NCBI GenBank assembly: GCA_023213395.1 | Contig: CM041465.1 | Coordinates: forward strand, 134,423,741-134,487,740 | From: Cycas panzhihuaensis | Taxonomy: Eukaryota; Cycadophyta | DNA length: 64,000 nt | Reading direction: 5' to 3' | Shown: positions 1 to 12,270 of the stretch, in pieces | Layout: every line of letters begins with the position of its first letter | Numbering within the stretch: the first letter of the stretch is position 1 | The notes under the pieces: model-generated | Told to the model about the DNA's origin: nothing | Databases searched by the model: none | The model's input: the letters and a program-made list of their open reading frames with translations, nothing else | Program-made: the position numbers and the translations under genes

Positions 1-218
1 GTAGTGATGACTCCACCACGAGCGATACAACCCATAGAGACCTAGAAGAAGGCAATGGATATTAGATCAGAGAAGAGGGTGGGTAGGCCTCCCTTGAAAA
101 TATTGAGGGAGAGGGAAACAATAGCTTAGGTAGATTAGGGTAATTAGAAAACCCTCACCAATGGTTTCCTTAAAGGACTCGGGCTTAGATCTAGAACTGA
201 TGCACGTGATCCCTCTAA

Positions 219-960
219 ATGGGAGGCTATGGAGATTTGGAAGTAGAGGAAGAAGAAATAAAACTTATCTCATGGAATGTTAGGGGACTGAATGCCCCCT
301 TAAAACAAAGGATTTTAAAAGATATGAGAATGAGGGAACTATCAAATCTTATCTTTCTTCAAGAAACAAAGTTGAACCTAGAAAATAATATAAGAGCTAG
401 GAAAAGTATTTAGAAAAAAGCGAAAGGCAAAGGAGTAGGTAATATGCAAGGAATTGGGGGACTAATGGTAATGTGGAATCTGGATGTATGGATCGAGGAA
501 ACCTTCATAATGGAGGACTCCTTCATATCCATGTGGTTTACTAGCAGCAGGAACAACACAAAATGGTTGGCTACAAATGTTTATACCCCAAACCAATATG
601 AGGAAAGAAAGAGGCTATGGGATAGAATTTTGGATGCCCATAGTGAATGTAAGGCTCCTTGGTTGGTGGCTGGAGATTTTCATACAGCACTTAGCCCAGG
701 AGATAAGAAAGAGGGCCAAGAAGGCTAGACAAATAGTATGCACAACCTCAGCTATTTTATGTAGAGGGGGGGATTTATGGATGTGAAGCTAAGGGGTGCA
801 TCTTTCACCTGGTCAAATAAAAGGCTAGGCAATCAATCCATTCAAATTAAATTAGACAGAGTTATGGTCAACTACGAATGGGCTAGGCGCTTTAAAGACT
901 TTTCTTTAGAAACACTTCCAAAAACTAGATCTGATCACTCTCCCCTCTAACTCCTATTTT
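219..960 (+). pseudogene. LINE-1 endonuclease domain (broken)
   Basis: The start of ORF2 carries SWNVRGLN and FLQETK, the first two motifs of the L1/APE endonuclease fold that nicks target DNA. Further along are LVAGDFHTAL (GDFN motif, Asn replaced by His), ASFTWSN, and KTRSDHSPL (SDH catalytic motif). The frame starting at the ATG at 219 is stopped by TAG at 412, resumes at 444, is stopped again at 726, and shifts near 765 in a run of seven G. Motif order and spacing fit an exo_endo_phos domain of normal length. Confidence 0.88.
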
Positions 961-1361
961 CAAACTCAGAAAAGCACATAGGTTTTCCCTTCAAATTTGA
1001 AATGATGTGGATCAGACACCCATATTTTAGAAAGAAGGTTGAAGAATGGTAGAATGTTCTAATTCAGGGGCATGCCATGTATGGGCTCTCGAAAAAACTA
1101 GATTAGGTGAAAAGACAAGCGAAAGGCTAGAACAAGGAAGTGTTTTAGAACATATATGCCCTCAAGGACCAAACTATCAAGGACCTGAATGAAATAGAGA
1201 GGTGGATTCAGGACGAAGGCAGAACCCAAGACTTGGATAAAGTGGAAAGATAATTAGTGGAAAACTTGGAAGAGCTACTAAATAAAGAAGAAATTCATTG
1301 GAGGTAAAAGTCCAGGGCCATTTGGCTAGTAGAAGGAGATAGGAATACTAAATTCTTTCAT

Positions 1362-2642
1362 ATGACGATAGTCAAGCATAGAGCAAGCAATAGGATCACC
1401 AACCTACAAAGGGAAGATGGCTCAGTAGCAAACACATCCAAAGACTTAAAAGATCTAGTGAGTGACTATTTTAAAGATCTATTCACTGAACTGCAAGGAG
1501 GGGACAGGGAAGCCAAAAGTATATTTCCGAGGTCTATACCTAAATTAGTTAATGAAACACAAAACACCTTGTTGATTGCGCACTTCACCTAGGATTAGAT
1601 CAAGACGATTGTGTTTGGTATGAAGAGAGACAAAGCTCCAAGTCTAGATGGTTTTCCCCCCAGTTTCTTCCAGGAATTTTGGGATATTATCAAAGATGAT
1701 CTTATGGAGGCTTTGCAAGAGTTCTTTTTAAACCAAAATATTCTTCAAGAGTGGCAATCTACATTTTTTATTCTTATCCCAAAAAAGAAAGGTGCCAAGA
1801 GAATGGAGGAATTCTGCCCAATTAGTCTTTGCAACATGAAATATAAGATATTAGTAAAGGTGTTGGCCAATAGATTAAAAAAGATTATTCCCAGCATGAT
1901 TTCTCAAAATTAGAATGGATTCGTGCAAGGCAGACAGATCACTAATGGTATTATCGTGGTCCATAAAACTATCCACTCAGCTAAGGAAAGGAAGGAGCTC
2001 GCTATGCTCATTAAAATAGACCTATCTAAGGCCTTCGATAGGGTTTCTTGGAGTTACCTGCTGGAGTTCTTAGGTGCATTTGGGTTTGGTGAGAAATGGA
2101 GAACCTAGATAAAGCTCTATATATCCAACCCCCAATACTCTATCATTATTAATGGTACTTCACCTAGGTTCTTTACGAACCACAGAGGGTTGAGACAAGG
2201 GGATCCATTATTGCCTCTTCTCTTCATATCTCTGGCTAAAATGCTAGGTAGGACCATGGAGATGGCCAAAAGGCAAGGACTTATCAAAGGTCTGCACCCT
2301 ACCTCTGGGGTGGATAATGTTGTGCACCATCAATTTGTTGATGACAATATTTTTTTGGGGAAAGCCTTCATCAGGGAGGCTACCAGAATCAAAGAAGGCT
2401 TGAAAAGATTTGAGTTGGCTACGAACCAGAAGGTAAACTTGAACAAGAGTAATGTTTACTTTATAAACACCCTAGGGACTACTCAGAGAAGGATCAATGA
2501 TATTTTGGAAATGGAAATTAAGAAGTTGCCTATTACCTACCTTGGTATACCCCTTTTTGTGGGTAAGATGAAAGGGACATGTGAAACCCCATCATTAATC
2601 AGATTCAAAGGAAATTGGCTAGTTGGAAAGGGGCTCTTTTAA
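1362..2642 (+). pseudogene. LINE-1 reverse transcriptase (broken)
   Basis: Four stretches in one frame, separated by TAG codons, make up a non-LTR reverse transcriptase. Visible motifs are DKAPSLDGFPPSFFQEFW, LIPKKKGAKRMEEFCPISL, KILVKVLANRLKKIIPSMIS, GFVQGRQITNGI, IKIDLSKAFDRVSW (motif A, catalytic Asp), GLRQGDPLLPLLF, and FVDDNIFL (motif C; normally FADD). Both active-site Asp residues survive, but the frame does not. It would make cDNA by target-primed reverse transcription in an intact element. Confidence 0.92.
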
Positions 2643-3907
2643 TCCAAGCTAGGAAGCTCCCGCTTGTGGCTTCCACTCTACAAAGTATCCCAGTATTCTG
2701 GATGTCCATCTTCAGAATTCTAATTAGTGTCTCTATTGTACTAGAGACTGTCTAGAAAAGATTTCTTTGGTCTGGGGTCGAGGTAAAGGAGAGAATTCAC
2801 CTGGTAAGTTAGAGCAAAGTTTGTAAACCAAAATGGGTAAGAGGATTAAAGCTTAAAAGAATGTCTTTATTCAATTTAGCTCTGGTGGCTAAACTCGCTT
2901 GGCATCTAGTCAAGGGTTGTGGGGGATTGTGGTAAAAGATTCTAACATGAAAATACCTTCAGGGTAATTCTCTCCTTAAGAATATTGTTCCCCCCTCTGA
3001 TTCAACTATTTGGAGGAGCATCAGCATGGCTAGGCCTATGATGAAAGCTAGCCTGAAGTGGAATTTAGGGGATGGGAACACTATAAAATTTTGGGAGGAC
3101 GTATGGTGCTCTAATAAAAGATTAAAAGACTGCCCTATCTTAGTTTCCCTTCAGGCTGTCTGTAAAAGATTGTATGGCACCCTTATGAAGAATTATTGGA
3201 ATGGGAGTGGCAGAAGGAAAAAATAGAAGAATTTTAAGGAACTCCAGGGGAGATCGTTACCCCAAGAAGGCATCTTCAAACTTAGAAGGATCCTTGATCA
3301 GGGCAGACTCAATTGTTTATCCCTCAATAGAATCTGGGGAATACTCAGTAAAGTAGGGCTACATGCATCTTTATATAGCAAGAGGGGATCAGAAGAATGA
3401 GACTTGCCTTAGAAATAATATTTTAATAGTGGACAATCTCATGAAGAGAGGTTATTAGCAGCTGACCAATAGATGTATTCTATGTTGCAAAGATGAGAAA
3501 TATGTGGATCACATCCTCCTATGAAGCTCTTACTCAGGTGAGGTTTGGAGACTTTTACTAGACCTTTTTGAAGTAAAGTGGGTCCTCTCTAGAAACATCA
3601 TCGATCAATGAACATCTTGGTAGAGCCCATTTAGAAGCAAAATCCTAGGCAGTTTGTGGAAAAGTGTTATTCCAGTGATGTCCTATAACTTATGGAGAGA
3701 AAGAAACAGGAGGATCTTCCAGGATAGATGAATTGGCCCAAATGCTATTTTCAACGTTATCCATACAGGTATTAAGGAGAATGTTAAAAACATGGAAGAT
3801 AACTGTATGATGATGAGGGAAGAGAGGATGTTGCACACATGGGGGTTAAGCTCAAAAATAAAGGAGGAGATTAGAAGGAGTTGCCCCTAAACTCCTCCTG
3901 GGGAGAA
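2643..3907 (+). pseudogene. LINE-1 thumb/linker and zinc-ribbon-like segment (broken)
   Basis: After a frameshift near 2600 the homology continues in a different frame: KLPLVASTLQSIPVFWM, KRFLWSG, LVAKLAWHLVKG, and WNLGDGNTIKFWEDVW are typical of the region between plant LINE RT and RNase H. Around 3460-3560, CILCCKDEKYVDHILL matches the zinc-ribbon-like segment (zf-RVT) seen before the RNase H of many plant LINEs. Several stops and frame changes interrupt it. No separate function is claimed. Confidence 0.75.
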
Positions 3908-4313
3908 TTAGTTAAAGATTAACTTTGATGGCACCTCGAAAGGTAATCTTGGAGAAGCTGGTGGTGGTGGTATCTATAGAGATACTAAAGGGAACCTCTT
4001 ATAGGCCTTTGCAGAGTATTATAATTAACAAACAAACCACTATACTGAGATGGCTACTATGCTCAAAGCTGTGGAGCTAGCTTTAGAAGGAGGCAGCAAC
4101 AGGGTGGTTATTGAGGGTGACTCCCTGAATATAATAAATCAGTTGAAAGTCACAACTTCTCCAGATTGGAGATTCCAATCTATGATTAAAGATGCTCATG
4201 ATGCATTAAAGGACATAGAATACGTCCAACTACTACACACTCCTAGAGAGGGCAATAAAGCAGCTGACCTACTGGCTAATTGGGGGGTTAGAAGTAGGAG
4301 TTATACTTTCTAG
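3908..4313 (+). pseudogene. LINE-1 C-terminal RNase H domain
   Basis: The stretch shows INFDGTSKGN (first catalytic Asp), TEMATMLKAVELAL (Glu), VIEGDSLNII (Asp), and HTPREGNKAADLLA (final HxxRxxNxxAD motif), so all four acidic positions of a type I RNase H remain. The second half is open from 4050 to 4313; stops lie in the first half. RNase H fused behind RT is known for a plant L1 lineage that gained an Archaea-like RNase H. Assignment to that lineage is inferred from domain order. Confidence 0.85.
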
Positions 4314-4535
4314 AGAGAGGGCTTCCTAGATGATCTCATGAAACTAGTTGAGAGATAAATAATCTATGACAACTAACTATGTGACTTGTCCTAGCATACT
4401 TTTTGCACATGTGTTGTTAATTATTCATACTCAGGCCGTGGGGTTGACACGGCCATCATGACTATGTTGACAAATTAACTATGGTGTACTGGGTTGTGGG
4501 ATCCTGTTTACAAACCCACACTTTATTTATTTTAC

Positions 4536-4556
4536 CTTAAAAAGAAAAAAAAAAAA
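4536..4556 (+). other. A-rich 3' tail of LINE-1
   Basis: An A-rich run (AAAAAG followed by about 14 A) follows about 220 bases of non-coding DNA after the RNase H stop. This is the expected 3' end of a LINE copied by target-primed reverse transcription. Only 29 bases separate it from the next LTR edge at 4586. Confidence 0.7.
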
Positions 4557-4585
4557 ACCATGTGTGTAACACAATGAAGGTGACG

Positions 4586-4843
4586 TGTTATGAGTCTAAT
4601 CTTGTAACCATTCAAGATAAAAAAATATGAAGAGAATATAATAGAAAGAAGATAAAGAAGAAAGTGAAGTTCTAAAGAACATTCATTAATATAACACCAT
4701 ATACACTCTCTTTACAATAAAGTAGGGTATATATAACATTAATCCCTATATTATTATAATCCTACCTCTAAATTAACAAATATCTTACTTATTTATTATT
4801 AACCTTTACTTAACCTATCCTCATATAGTGGAGGATTATGACA
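4586..4843 (-). repeat. 3' LTR (minus orientation) of the outer element
   Basis: It aligns over its whole length with 13747-14004, for example TCTTGTAACCATTCAAGATA and GTATATATAACA near-identically in both. Inverted ends are TGTTATGA and TTATGACA. Confidence 0.75.
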
Positions 4844-5819
4844 AGTCGTCCACCCTGAGATGCTTCGCCCTTAAAGCATTATGATACATGGATACATGTG
4901 ACCACCTCTTATTACTACTATATAATTGATAGGTCCTATGAAGGTCATAAGAAAAGTTGTGCATGGAATGAGGATCTATCCATCCCAAGTAGATTCTAAT
5001 ATACTATGGATGTCCTCTAGTATATCCTAGATGTATATAATGTTAAAACCTTAAGGTCAAATATTATACTTGCCTAGGGTATGTAGTTGATGTGGGTCTT
5101 GCCTAATAAGTTTTGTCACACTCAGTCTCTTGATAATGTGGATGTCGATATGGTTGCACTTTGGTTTATCTTTTAACCTTTGGTGATGTTTTTTTTTCCT
5201 TGTCCGTTGCTATATCTAGTGGTGTACGGTGGTAAATAGTTTCTACTACTTGCTCTTGACACTCTTCTTCTCCCTCATTATCTTTTTGTTATTCATCACT
5301 TTATGTAGTTGGAAAAATTCCTTGTCCCACCTTACAATTAAACCTCTCGAGTATTTTGTGAGCTTTTTATTTTTCATACTTAAGGCTTTGCATCTCTTAC
5401 TACTAAGAAGCATTATATTTTATATGGATAGTTATTATTAACCAATAAAATGCATTAAATAAACTAGTTATGATATAACACTTCTTAAACCAAAGGTAAG
5501 TCTCTCTTTATAGATATAATAAGGCTACTTTAGACATCTCTTCATTGCTCCTATATTTATCAGTAAGAGATTCTAAATATACACACATCTCTAACCCACT
5601 CATTTGTAGAAAGTGTCCCATCTGCATTAAATATATGTAGTATAGGTCTTTTGGTAGTCATGATGATATGTAGATAGAAAATACTAGGGGTGTCTATATC
5701 TAATTAACCCTCTTAATAATTTTTTTCCTTTCTTGATACAAGAAAATATTATGGCCTCAAGAGCAATGGTATGCAACCAAGGTCTGAACGATAAATAATA
5801 ATACAAAAATAAATATCAA
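4844..5819 (-). other. Internal non-coding part of the outer LTR element
   Basis: About 1 kb of AT-rich DNA between the left LTR and Copia-1. The longest + strand reading frame (5229-5441) is hydrophobic, made of T-rich sequence, and resembles no known domain. I see no gene here. Confidence 0.5.
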
Positions 5820-5824
5820 TACAA

Positions 5825-6149
5825 TATTAGAAGGTAATGTGCATTAAATATAATTGGTTAAGTTATAGGTCATGTATGAGTGATCAAACATCAAGGCCAA
5901 ATATGATTGGACAACATAAAGGCCAAATATAATTGGGTTAGCATAAAGGACAAATATGATTGGTTGTAACTATAGGTTGAGAGAGATCATATATGTAAAG
6001 TATGAGATTATGTAGTGTGAGTTTTTTGTATCAATTTTGAGTTATGATCATGATCTTTTGATATGCTAAGTTCCATTATAATGCTACTCTGATGTTGTTA
6101 TCTTAATCCTAGTTATGCCATTTTATGCACTCGATTTCATTTTCTAATA
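5825..6149 (+). repeat. Copia-1 5' LTR
   Basis: 325 bp, starting TATTAGAAGGT (TG start decayed to TA) and ending TTTCTAATA. It matches 12787-13154 along its length, for example ATAATTGGTTAAGTTATAGG. It is shorter than the 3' copy, mainly by one indel of about 45 bases. Confidence 0.92.
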
Positions 6150-6161
6150 TGGTATCAGAGC
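6150..6161 (+). promoter_or_regulatory. Copia-1 primer binding site
   Basis: TGGTATCAGAGC directly follows the 5' LTR. This is the standard site complementary to the 3' end of initiator methionine tRNA in plant Copia elements. Confidence 0.92.
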
Positions 6162-8384
6162 ACGTGGTGAAAAAGAGAAGTTGAATTAAAACTTATGGTG
6201 AAGAAGTGAAGTTGAAAGAGAGAATTTCATGAAGAAAGAAGCTAAAACAAGGAGTCATAACAAAGTTCTATTGAATCAAAGATTACCAGATATTATTGTT
6301 ATATCAAGCCTATTTCATAAGTTATAAAGTTATCAATTTTTATCAATCATATGCTTATTGATCTTTAATATTACTTTGAGACTGTTATTGAAGAGTGCAT
6401 AGCCTGTTTAAAAGAAGAATTTTGTCAAAAATCTATTAAAATTCCTACTTTTATGAGTGAATCCTCAATTTCATTTATAGAAATGAAAAGTCTATTTTAT
6501 TCCATTTGACTTTGTTTTGAAGTTGTTCCACTCCATTTCAAACATAGTTAACCCATTGATTTTGAATGTTTCCTTTTAGTCTATGAGGCAATTTATTAGA
6601 TCTATACCTAAAAGTTAGCCTACTCTTTGTCACAACTTTCCTTGAGAGCATTTACACATTAATCCAACTATGAGAGGTGACTTACATTTGTGTTAGTAAA
6701 TTGGCTAGAAAATCTAAAAATATTTAAGTGTCCAATTCTATTTTAGCACCTAAATCTCTACTCATTTGAAGATATCCCTACTTATCTTATTAATTACTCT
6801 ATTGTACTTTCATTGGCCATTGAACGATCTATTCAAATGCATAGATCCGCTACTGAATGAACTTGTCTTGGCCAAATTTAAGGAAACCCTCTACTCAATA
6901 CTTTGTCAATTATGCACTCATAGATCTATAGTCGTATCATTGAAGCTTGTTGTCTATTGCTCAAATTACTTGGCCAAATCTAAAGTCACTCAAGCATCCA
7001 TGTTTAATTTATAAGGTTTCTGATCAAAGAGTTATTTAACTTAATCGATTTATAGTCACTACTCTCTAATCGCATCATAGCTCTAATTGCGTGAAGTTTA
7101 TGCCCTTCTTGTGTTGCATTGGATTGTGGAGTAATCAACTTAAATTATAGAGGAGTCCCACATAAATAGCCTAAGCTAGCACACTAAAGATGTGTTGTGG
7201 TAGACCCTATTGCTGTGTGATCCAAATCCTCTGGTACCTATGTACTCATCTGCAAACCCTAAGTTCTAAGTTGTCTCCTACACCCTCATGCCTACCATCG
7301 AATGCTAAGTCATCTTCACATAATCTATGATCACTTAGGAGAATTTACCCTAACATCTCCAATATGTACCATCATGATAAAAGAACCCTACACCCACCTC
7401 GCTATAGCACATTAATCTTGACATCAATTTATGGCACCGAGTAGCTGATGTAAGAGATCTTGTAGTTTGCCATATGAATCACATGATGCATGACTGTGAG
7501 GAACAAGCCTGTGTATCTAATGCATCTATTGTTCCTCTACAATCACCTTAATTCTTCCTAAGCAACTTCTATTCAATAGTATATGAGCTCACCTAAGCAA
7601 AGCATAGAGAAATTTGATCAAACTTTATCAAAATGATTTATTCGAATGATTTTCCTGGATCTGTCCATATAAGTATTCATCAAATATTGATTTATTTAAC
7701 TTTAATTTTTTTTCAAAGTTTTTTAAAAATTTAACTAAATTAGATATTAGTTACAAGTTCATGGAGCACCTTTTGAGATAGCAGGTGATTATGTGGAATT
7801 ATCAAGTGACCTAGAGTTAAAGTGAAAGGGGTTAGAAGGCTTTTCAATTCTTTTTTAGTTCATTTTAAAGTATCTAAGCCTTTTTTGTTATAACTTTGTA
7901 ATTAGGAGTCCAATTTATTAACTACCTAAACCATTAAGAAGGCATTTTAAAAATGATCATTTTGATATATGATTTGAAGCATTTTGGAGTTTTCTTTATT
8001 AATATATTTTCAATCAAAGTTAACACTTTGTTCAGAACCCTACATGGTAACCAATAAAGTAATTTTTCATGTTTATTGATGATCATTTGATGTAATATCT
8101 TGAGCAACATTTCACAAACATCATAGCTTAATATTTGGCCCTAAGGGAAGTTTGTTTCAAACCTTAGCAATAGCCTTATTAAGCTCATTAATAAAATTCA
8201 AAGGAGCCAAAAGGTGGTCCCAATTGAAGGGATAGGTGTTGGTGATGCATATCCTATTTTAAAGGGATATTTATGTGTTTGTTTGTACTCTCTCTAGAGT
8301 ATTTTTTCTATGGTGGTGATTGATCATGGTTGATTTACATTTGTGCCTAATTTTGCAAATCTTAGAGCTTCTTAAACTTCATTT
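6162..8384 (+). other. Long Copia-1 leader without recognised genes
   Basis: About 2.2 kb lies between the primer site and the first gag homology. I find no gag, no other transposon domain and no LTR pair in it. Short open frames (for example 6766-7014) have no recognised motif. It may be decayed leader or include an older insertion. Confidence 0.5.
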
Positions 8385-9500
8385 TGCATGGATAATCTAA
8401 TGTTAACTCCTAAGCTTGGTGAACGCAACTATTTCATATGGTCAAGAAGAATGAAGCCTATTTTACAATCTAAGCAATTGTAGAATATTATTTTAGAAGG
8501 CTATATTACTCATGTTCCTATTTCCCCTACTATTGATTTGACTCTAGATCAAGAAAATTTAAAAGAATAATTAGAAATGAAAGATAGTGAAGTTATTGCT
8601 TTCATATTCAATAATATACTTGATGAAAATTTTCCTCACATCTATAATCTCTCTATTTCTCATGTTATTTGGACTACCTTAAAAACATCATTTAATGAAA
8701 GTATAAATACTAGGATTCAAACTTTGAGAAGAAACTTTGAAAACTTAAAATGTATACTATAAAATCCGTTAACTCTTTTGTCATAATAGTCCAAGATCTT
8801 ATAAATCAATTAGGTGCATTAGATGAATAAATACCTGAACATAGAGTTACAAAGAAAATTTTAAGATGTACAAGAGAAATAGGGAAATTTGAAACAATGA
8901 TTACAACCATTAAAGTGACAAGTGATTTATGAACTTTAACAATTAATGAGTTATTATTAATATTGTTAACAGAAGGGGAAAAGAAGTGTTCCATTGATAA
9001 CTTGGAATAAGCCTTTACTTCTAAGGCTTCCATAAGAGGAAAGTTTAAGAGATTACTAAATCAATGAACCAATTCACCATTAACATATGATTATGGTTAA
9101 GGCAACTCTAGATAAGGACAAGGACAAGGACAAGAAGGAACATCTTCATCAAGCTATAAATAAGGTAACTTTGGATATAAAAAAAGACAAGCAAGAATAT
9201 CTTCATTAAACCATGGACAAGGTAATTTCAAACATGAATATGGTCAAAGACAAGGATAAGCTGGTGAATTTATATAAAACTTTAGACAAGGAAATTTTGG
9301 ATATGGATATGAACAACAACAACATAGACAAAGAGGAAGATTGAGAGGAAGAAACTATACAAGATAAAGGAATCCTATACCATCAAGAGGAAGAGATAGA
9401 ACACCATCAAGAATAATTGGAAGAGGAAGAGGTTCTGTTATTTCTTGTTATAAATGTGGAATGGAAGGATATTATTCATATGGGTGTCATCAAGATAATG
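8385..9500 (+). pseudogene. Copia-1 gag (broken)
   Basis: Translation from about 8385 gives LGERNYFIWSRRMKPIL, the usual start of plant Copia gag (UBN2-type). HVIWTTLKTSFNES and RIQTLRRNFENLK at 8660-8755 match the capsid middle. A Lys/Glu/Asp/Gly-rich stretch full of stops follows at 9060-9400. Near 9445-9490, CYKCGMEGYYSYGC is a CCHC zinc knuckle whose His has become Tyr. Gag would form the virus-like particle. The frame changes near 8760. Confidence 0.8.
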
Positions 9501-10092
9501 TGGTCAATACTGCAATTGATAAAGAAGAGAACATTTTCTATATAATCTTGAATGTTCAAATTTCCAACAAGAAAGATGAATGGTACATTGATTCTGGTTA
9601 TTCAATTCATATGTCTTACAATGTAGATGCATTTTCTAAGATCCACGAAGAAAATAATAAAAGGAAAGTGGTATTTAGAAATGATACTACATAGGAAGTC
9701 TAAGGATAAGTAGTGGTCATAATTTAGATTAAAAGTGGAACAAATAAGAATATTTAAAATGTCTTATTTACACCTAGATTGAGAAGAAACTTGTTATATG
9801 TTGGCCAAATGATGGAATAAAAGTATAGAATAGTCTTTAATAATGGAGAATATGAAATAAGTGATAAGTTAAATAATGGTGTTATTTTTGAAAGAGGCCA
9901 AATGATAAAGGATAGATTATTCAAACTTGTACTTTCCCCACCTTTACAAGTATTGAATACTTCTATCTCAAATGATAACATACTTTAGCATCATAGATTT
10001 AGTCATCTCAGTTATAGTGCACTTAGTACTTTATAGAAGAAAAGTATGGTTACATGACTTCTAGATATTTAAGGTAATAATGGAGTTCCGAA
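9501..10092 (+). pseudogene. Copia-1 protease and pre-integrase region (broken)
   Basis: DEWYIDSGYSIHMS at about 9575-9615 holds the DSG catalytic triplet of a retropepsin. NVLFTPRLRRNLLYVGQM and HHRFSHLSYSALSTL downstream are the conserved protease end and GAG-pre-integrase motifs. TAG and TAA codons interrupt at 9692 and later. Confidence 0.82.
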
Positions 10093-10139
10093 GGTTGTAT
10101 CTACAAAAAACCAACACAGAGAAAATTTTCCTAATTCAA

Positions 10140-10566
10140 AATTTCAATCCAAATATCCACTCTAATTAGTCCATGCAAATTTATATGGCCCAATGAGAAC
10201 TTTAACAATTAGAAATACTAGATTTTTCATTATTCTTGTTGATGATTTTACAAAGAAAATTTGGGTATATTTCCTCAAAGAAAAGTTTAAAATATTTTTT
10301 AGATTTATTGAATTCAAAGTTATGGTTAAAAGGCAAAATAGTTACAGGTTAAAAACACTTCATTCAGATAATGGAGGAGAGTTTATCTCAAATGAGTTTA
10401 GAGATTTCTATAAAAAAGTTAGGATAAGAAGATAATTTACCACTTGATATACACCTCAATAAAATGGAGCAGCTGAAAGGAAAATTAGAACAGTTATAGA
10501 AATGGCCAAATACATGTTGAAGACCAAAGAGCTAAGTAATAAATATTAGGCTAAAACGGTAAGTAC

Positions 10567-10621
<55 letters not shown>

Positions 10622-10912
10622 AAAAGTCCTACAAAGATAATTAAGGACTTAACTCCTAAAGAATGTTGGACAGGACATAGGCTAGATGTTTCACATTTGA
10701 AAATATTTAAGTGTGTTACTTATGCTCATATTCTTAATGAAAAAAGATCTAAATTAGAAAGTAAAAGTATCAAGTGTATTTTCATAGGCTACTCAAGTGA
10801 AAGAAAAGCCTATAAATTATTTAAACCAATCGTAAGGAAATTTATAGTATGTAGAGATATAATTTTTAATGAGAATGCAATCTATAAAATTGAAGAAGAT
10901 AGAGGAAAATAG
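10140..10912 (+). pseudogene. Copia-1 integrase (broken; microsatellite inside)
   Basis: The core shows ILVDDFTKKIWVYFLKEK (first Asp), LHSDNGGEFISNEF (second Asp), and NGAAERKIRTVIEMAKYML (catalytic Glu). After an AT microsatellite at about 10570-10617 homology resumes with KSPTKIIKDLTPKECW, VSHLKIFKCVTYAHI, and KCIFIGYSSERKAYKLF, the C-terminal part of Copia integrase. The expanded dinucleotide and several TAG codons break the frame. In a working element this enzyme joins cDNA ends to target DNA in the nucleus. Confidence 0.9.
10570..10617 (+). repeat. (AT)n microsatellite inside Copia-1 integrase
   Basis: About 48 bases of uninterrupted alternating A and T. It sits exactly where related integrases read Ile-Tyr-Ile-Leu-Asn, so the run probably grew from a short TATATA in that codon string after insertion. 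Confidence 0.93.
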
Positions 10913-11239
10913 GTTATTGTTGAAGTAAATTTAGAATCATTTCCACTTCAGACTTCATCATCTTCAACATCGGTTTCAACTCAAGGTTTAAGACAAGATT
11001 CAAGTTTTACTCTTAGATCATCATCATCAAGTCAAGAACATTCTACTCTAAGCTCGTCATCATCAAGTTAAGAAAATGCCACAAGATCTATTTGAAGTTC
11101 ATCTCCATCAAGTTAAGAGCAAGCTATAAGTCCAAAATGGTTCGTCAGAAGTCATAATCCATAAGCTATACTTAATAAAAATTTTAATAAAAGGTTAACT
11201 TGATCTTAAGCTAAAGTTAACTATGTATTGATGGCTCAA

Positions 11240-12270
11240 GTTGAAAAAAATGATGAGCCAGAAACATATGAAGAAGTTATTGTCAAAGATGATTAGGTTG
11301 AAGCTATAGAGACAAAATATAATTCCTTAATCAAAGATGAAATTTGGGATTTAGTTGAGTTACCTATCGACAAAGAGATGATAGGAATAAAATGGGTTTA
11401 TAAAACCAAGTATAAATCTGATGATACTGTTGACAAATATAAGGCAAGACTTATGGCCAAAGGTTACACTCAACAAGAAGGAACTGATTATGAAGAAACC
11501 TTTACTCTAGTTGCTAAGATGGATACAATCAGAAGTCTCTTAGCTTTAACTACTTATCAAAGGTGGATCGTTTATCAAATAGATATCAAGTCAACATTCC
11601 TTAATGGATACATTGATAAAGAGATCTATGTTGTACAACCTGAAGGATTTTAAAAATAGGGAAAAGAGTACTTAGTGTGCAAGTTGAAGAAAGTTTTATA
11701 TAGACTAAAACAAGCTCCAAGAGCTTGGTACTCTAGAATCAATAAGTATTTTAAAGATAAAGGATTTTAGAAATGTCCACCAGATATAAATCTATATTTC
11801 AAAACCATAGATACTTCAGTTCTTATAGTTTCTCTCCATATGGATGATCTTATCTACACAAGCAACAATAATCAAATGTTCTAGAAATTCAAGGATGATA
11901 TGAATTTAGAATTTGAGATAACAAATATAGGACAACTACATTACTTCCTTAGTATGGAGATTTGGTAAGATGAAGAAGGAATCCATATGTCCTAAAGTAA
12001 ATATACTATGGATATATTAAAGAAATTTAACATAAGTAAATATAAGTCAAGTTCTACTCCTGTTAAACTCAAGTTAAAGTTAGGTAAAAATGAAGATCCC
12101 ATTTCAATTAATCCTAATTTATTGATAGGAAATCTAATTTATTTAACTGATACTTGACTTGACATAGCATGTGTAATGAATTTAACTTCGAGATACATGT
12201 CAGAACCAAAGGAACAATACTAGGAAGTAGCAAAGAGGATCCTCAAATACATCAAAAGGTACTTTAAACT
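11240..12270 (+). pseudogene. Copia-1 reverse transcriptase (broken)
   Basis: A classic RVT_2 domain: IGIKWVYKTKYKSDDTVDKY, KARLMAKGYTQQEGTDYEET, IVYQIDIKSTFLNGYIDKEI (motif A, Asp present), VLYRLKQAPRAWYSRI, and VSLHMDDLIYTSN (normally YVDD; both Asp kept). One stretch is open from 11378 to 11653, followed by TAG and TAA stops at about 11651, 11767 and 11881. Confidence 0.93.

Larger units (their letters stand above)
1..4556 (+). mobile_element. LINE-1: decayed non-LTR retrotransposon, 5' end outside the window
   Basis: The order of parts is that of a plant L1-type LINE: apurinic-type endonuclease, reverse transcriptase, a Cys/His segment, RNase H, a non-coding tail, and an A-rich end at 4536-4556. 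The first 200 bases contain a KRxGRPPL-like stretch of the kind found near the end of plant LINE ORF1, so the element begins upstream of the window. The main frame breaks at TAG codons (412, 726, 1590, 1911, 2106) and by frameshifts near 765 and 2600. No target-site duplication could be tested because the 5' end is missing. Not functional. Confidence 0.9.

Noticed and set aside
4581-4585. TGACG/TAAGG as target duplication of the outer LTR element
   Set aside because: Two of five bases differ; too weak to claim even allowing for decay.
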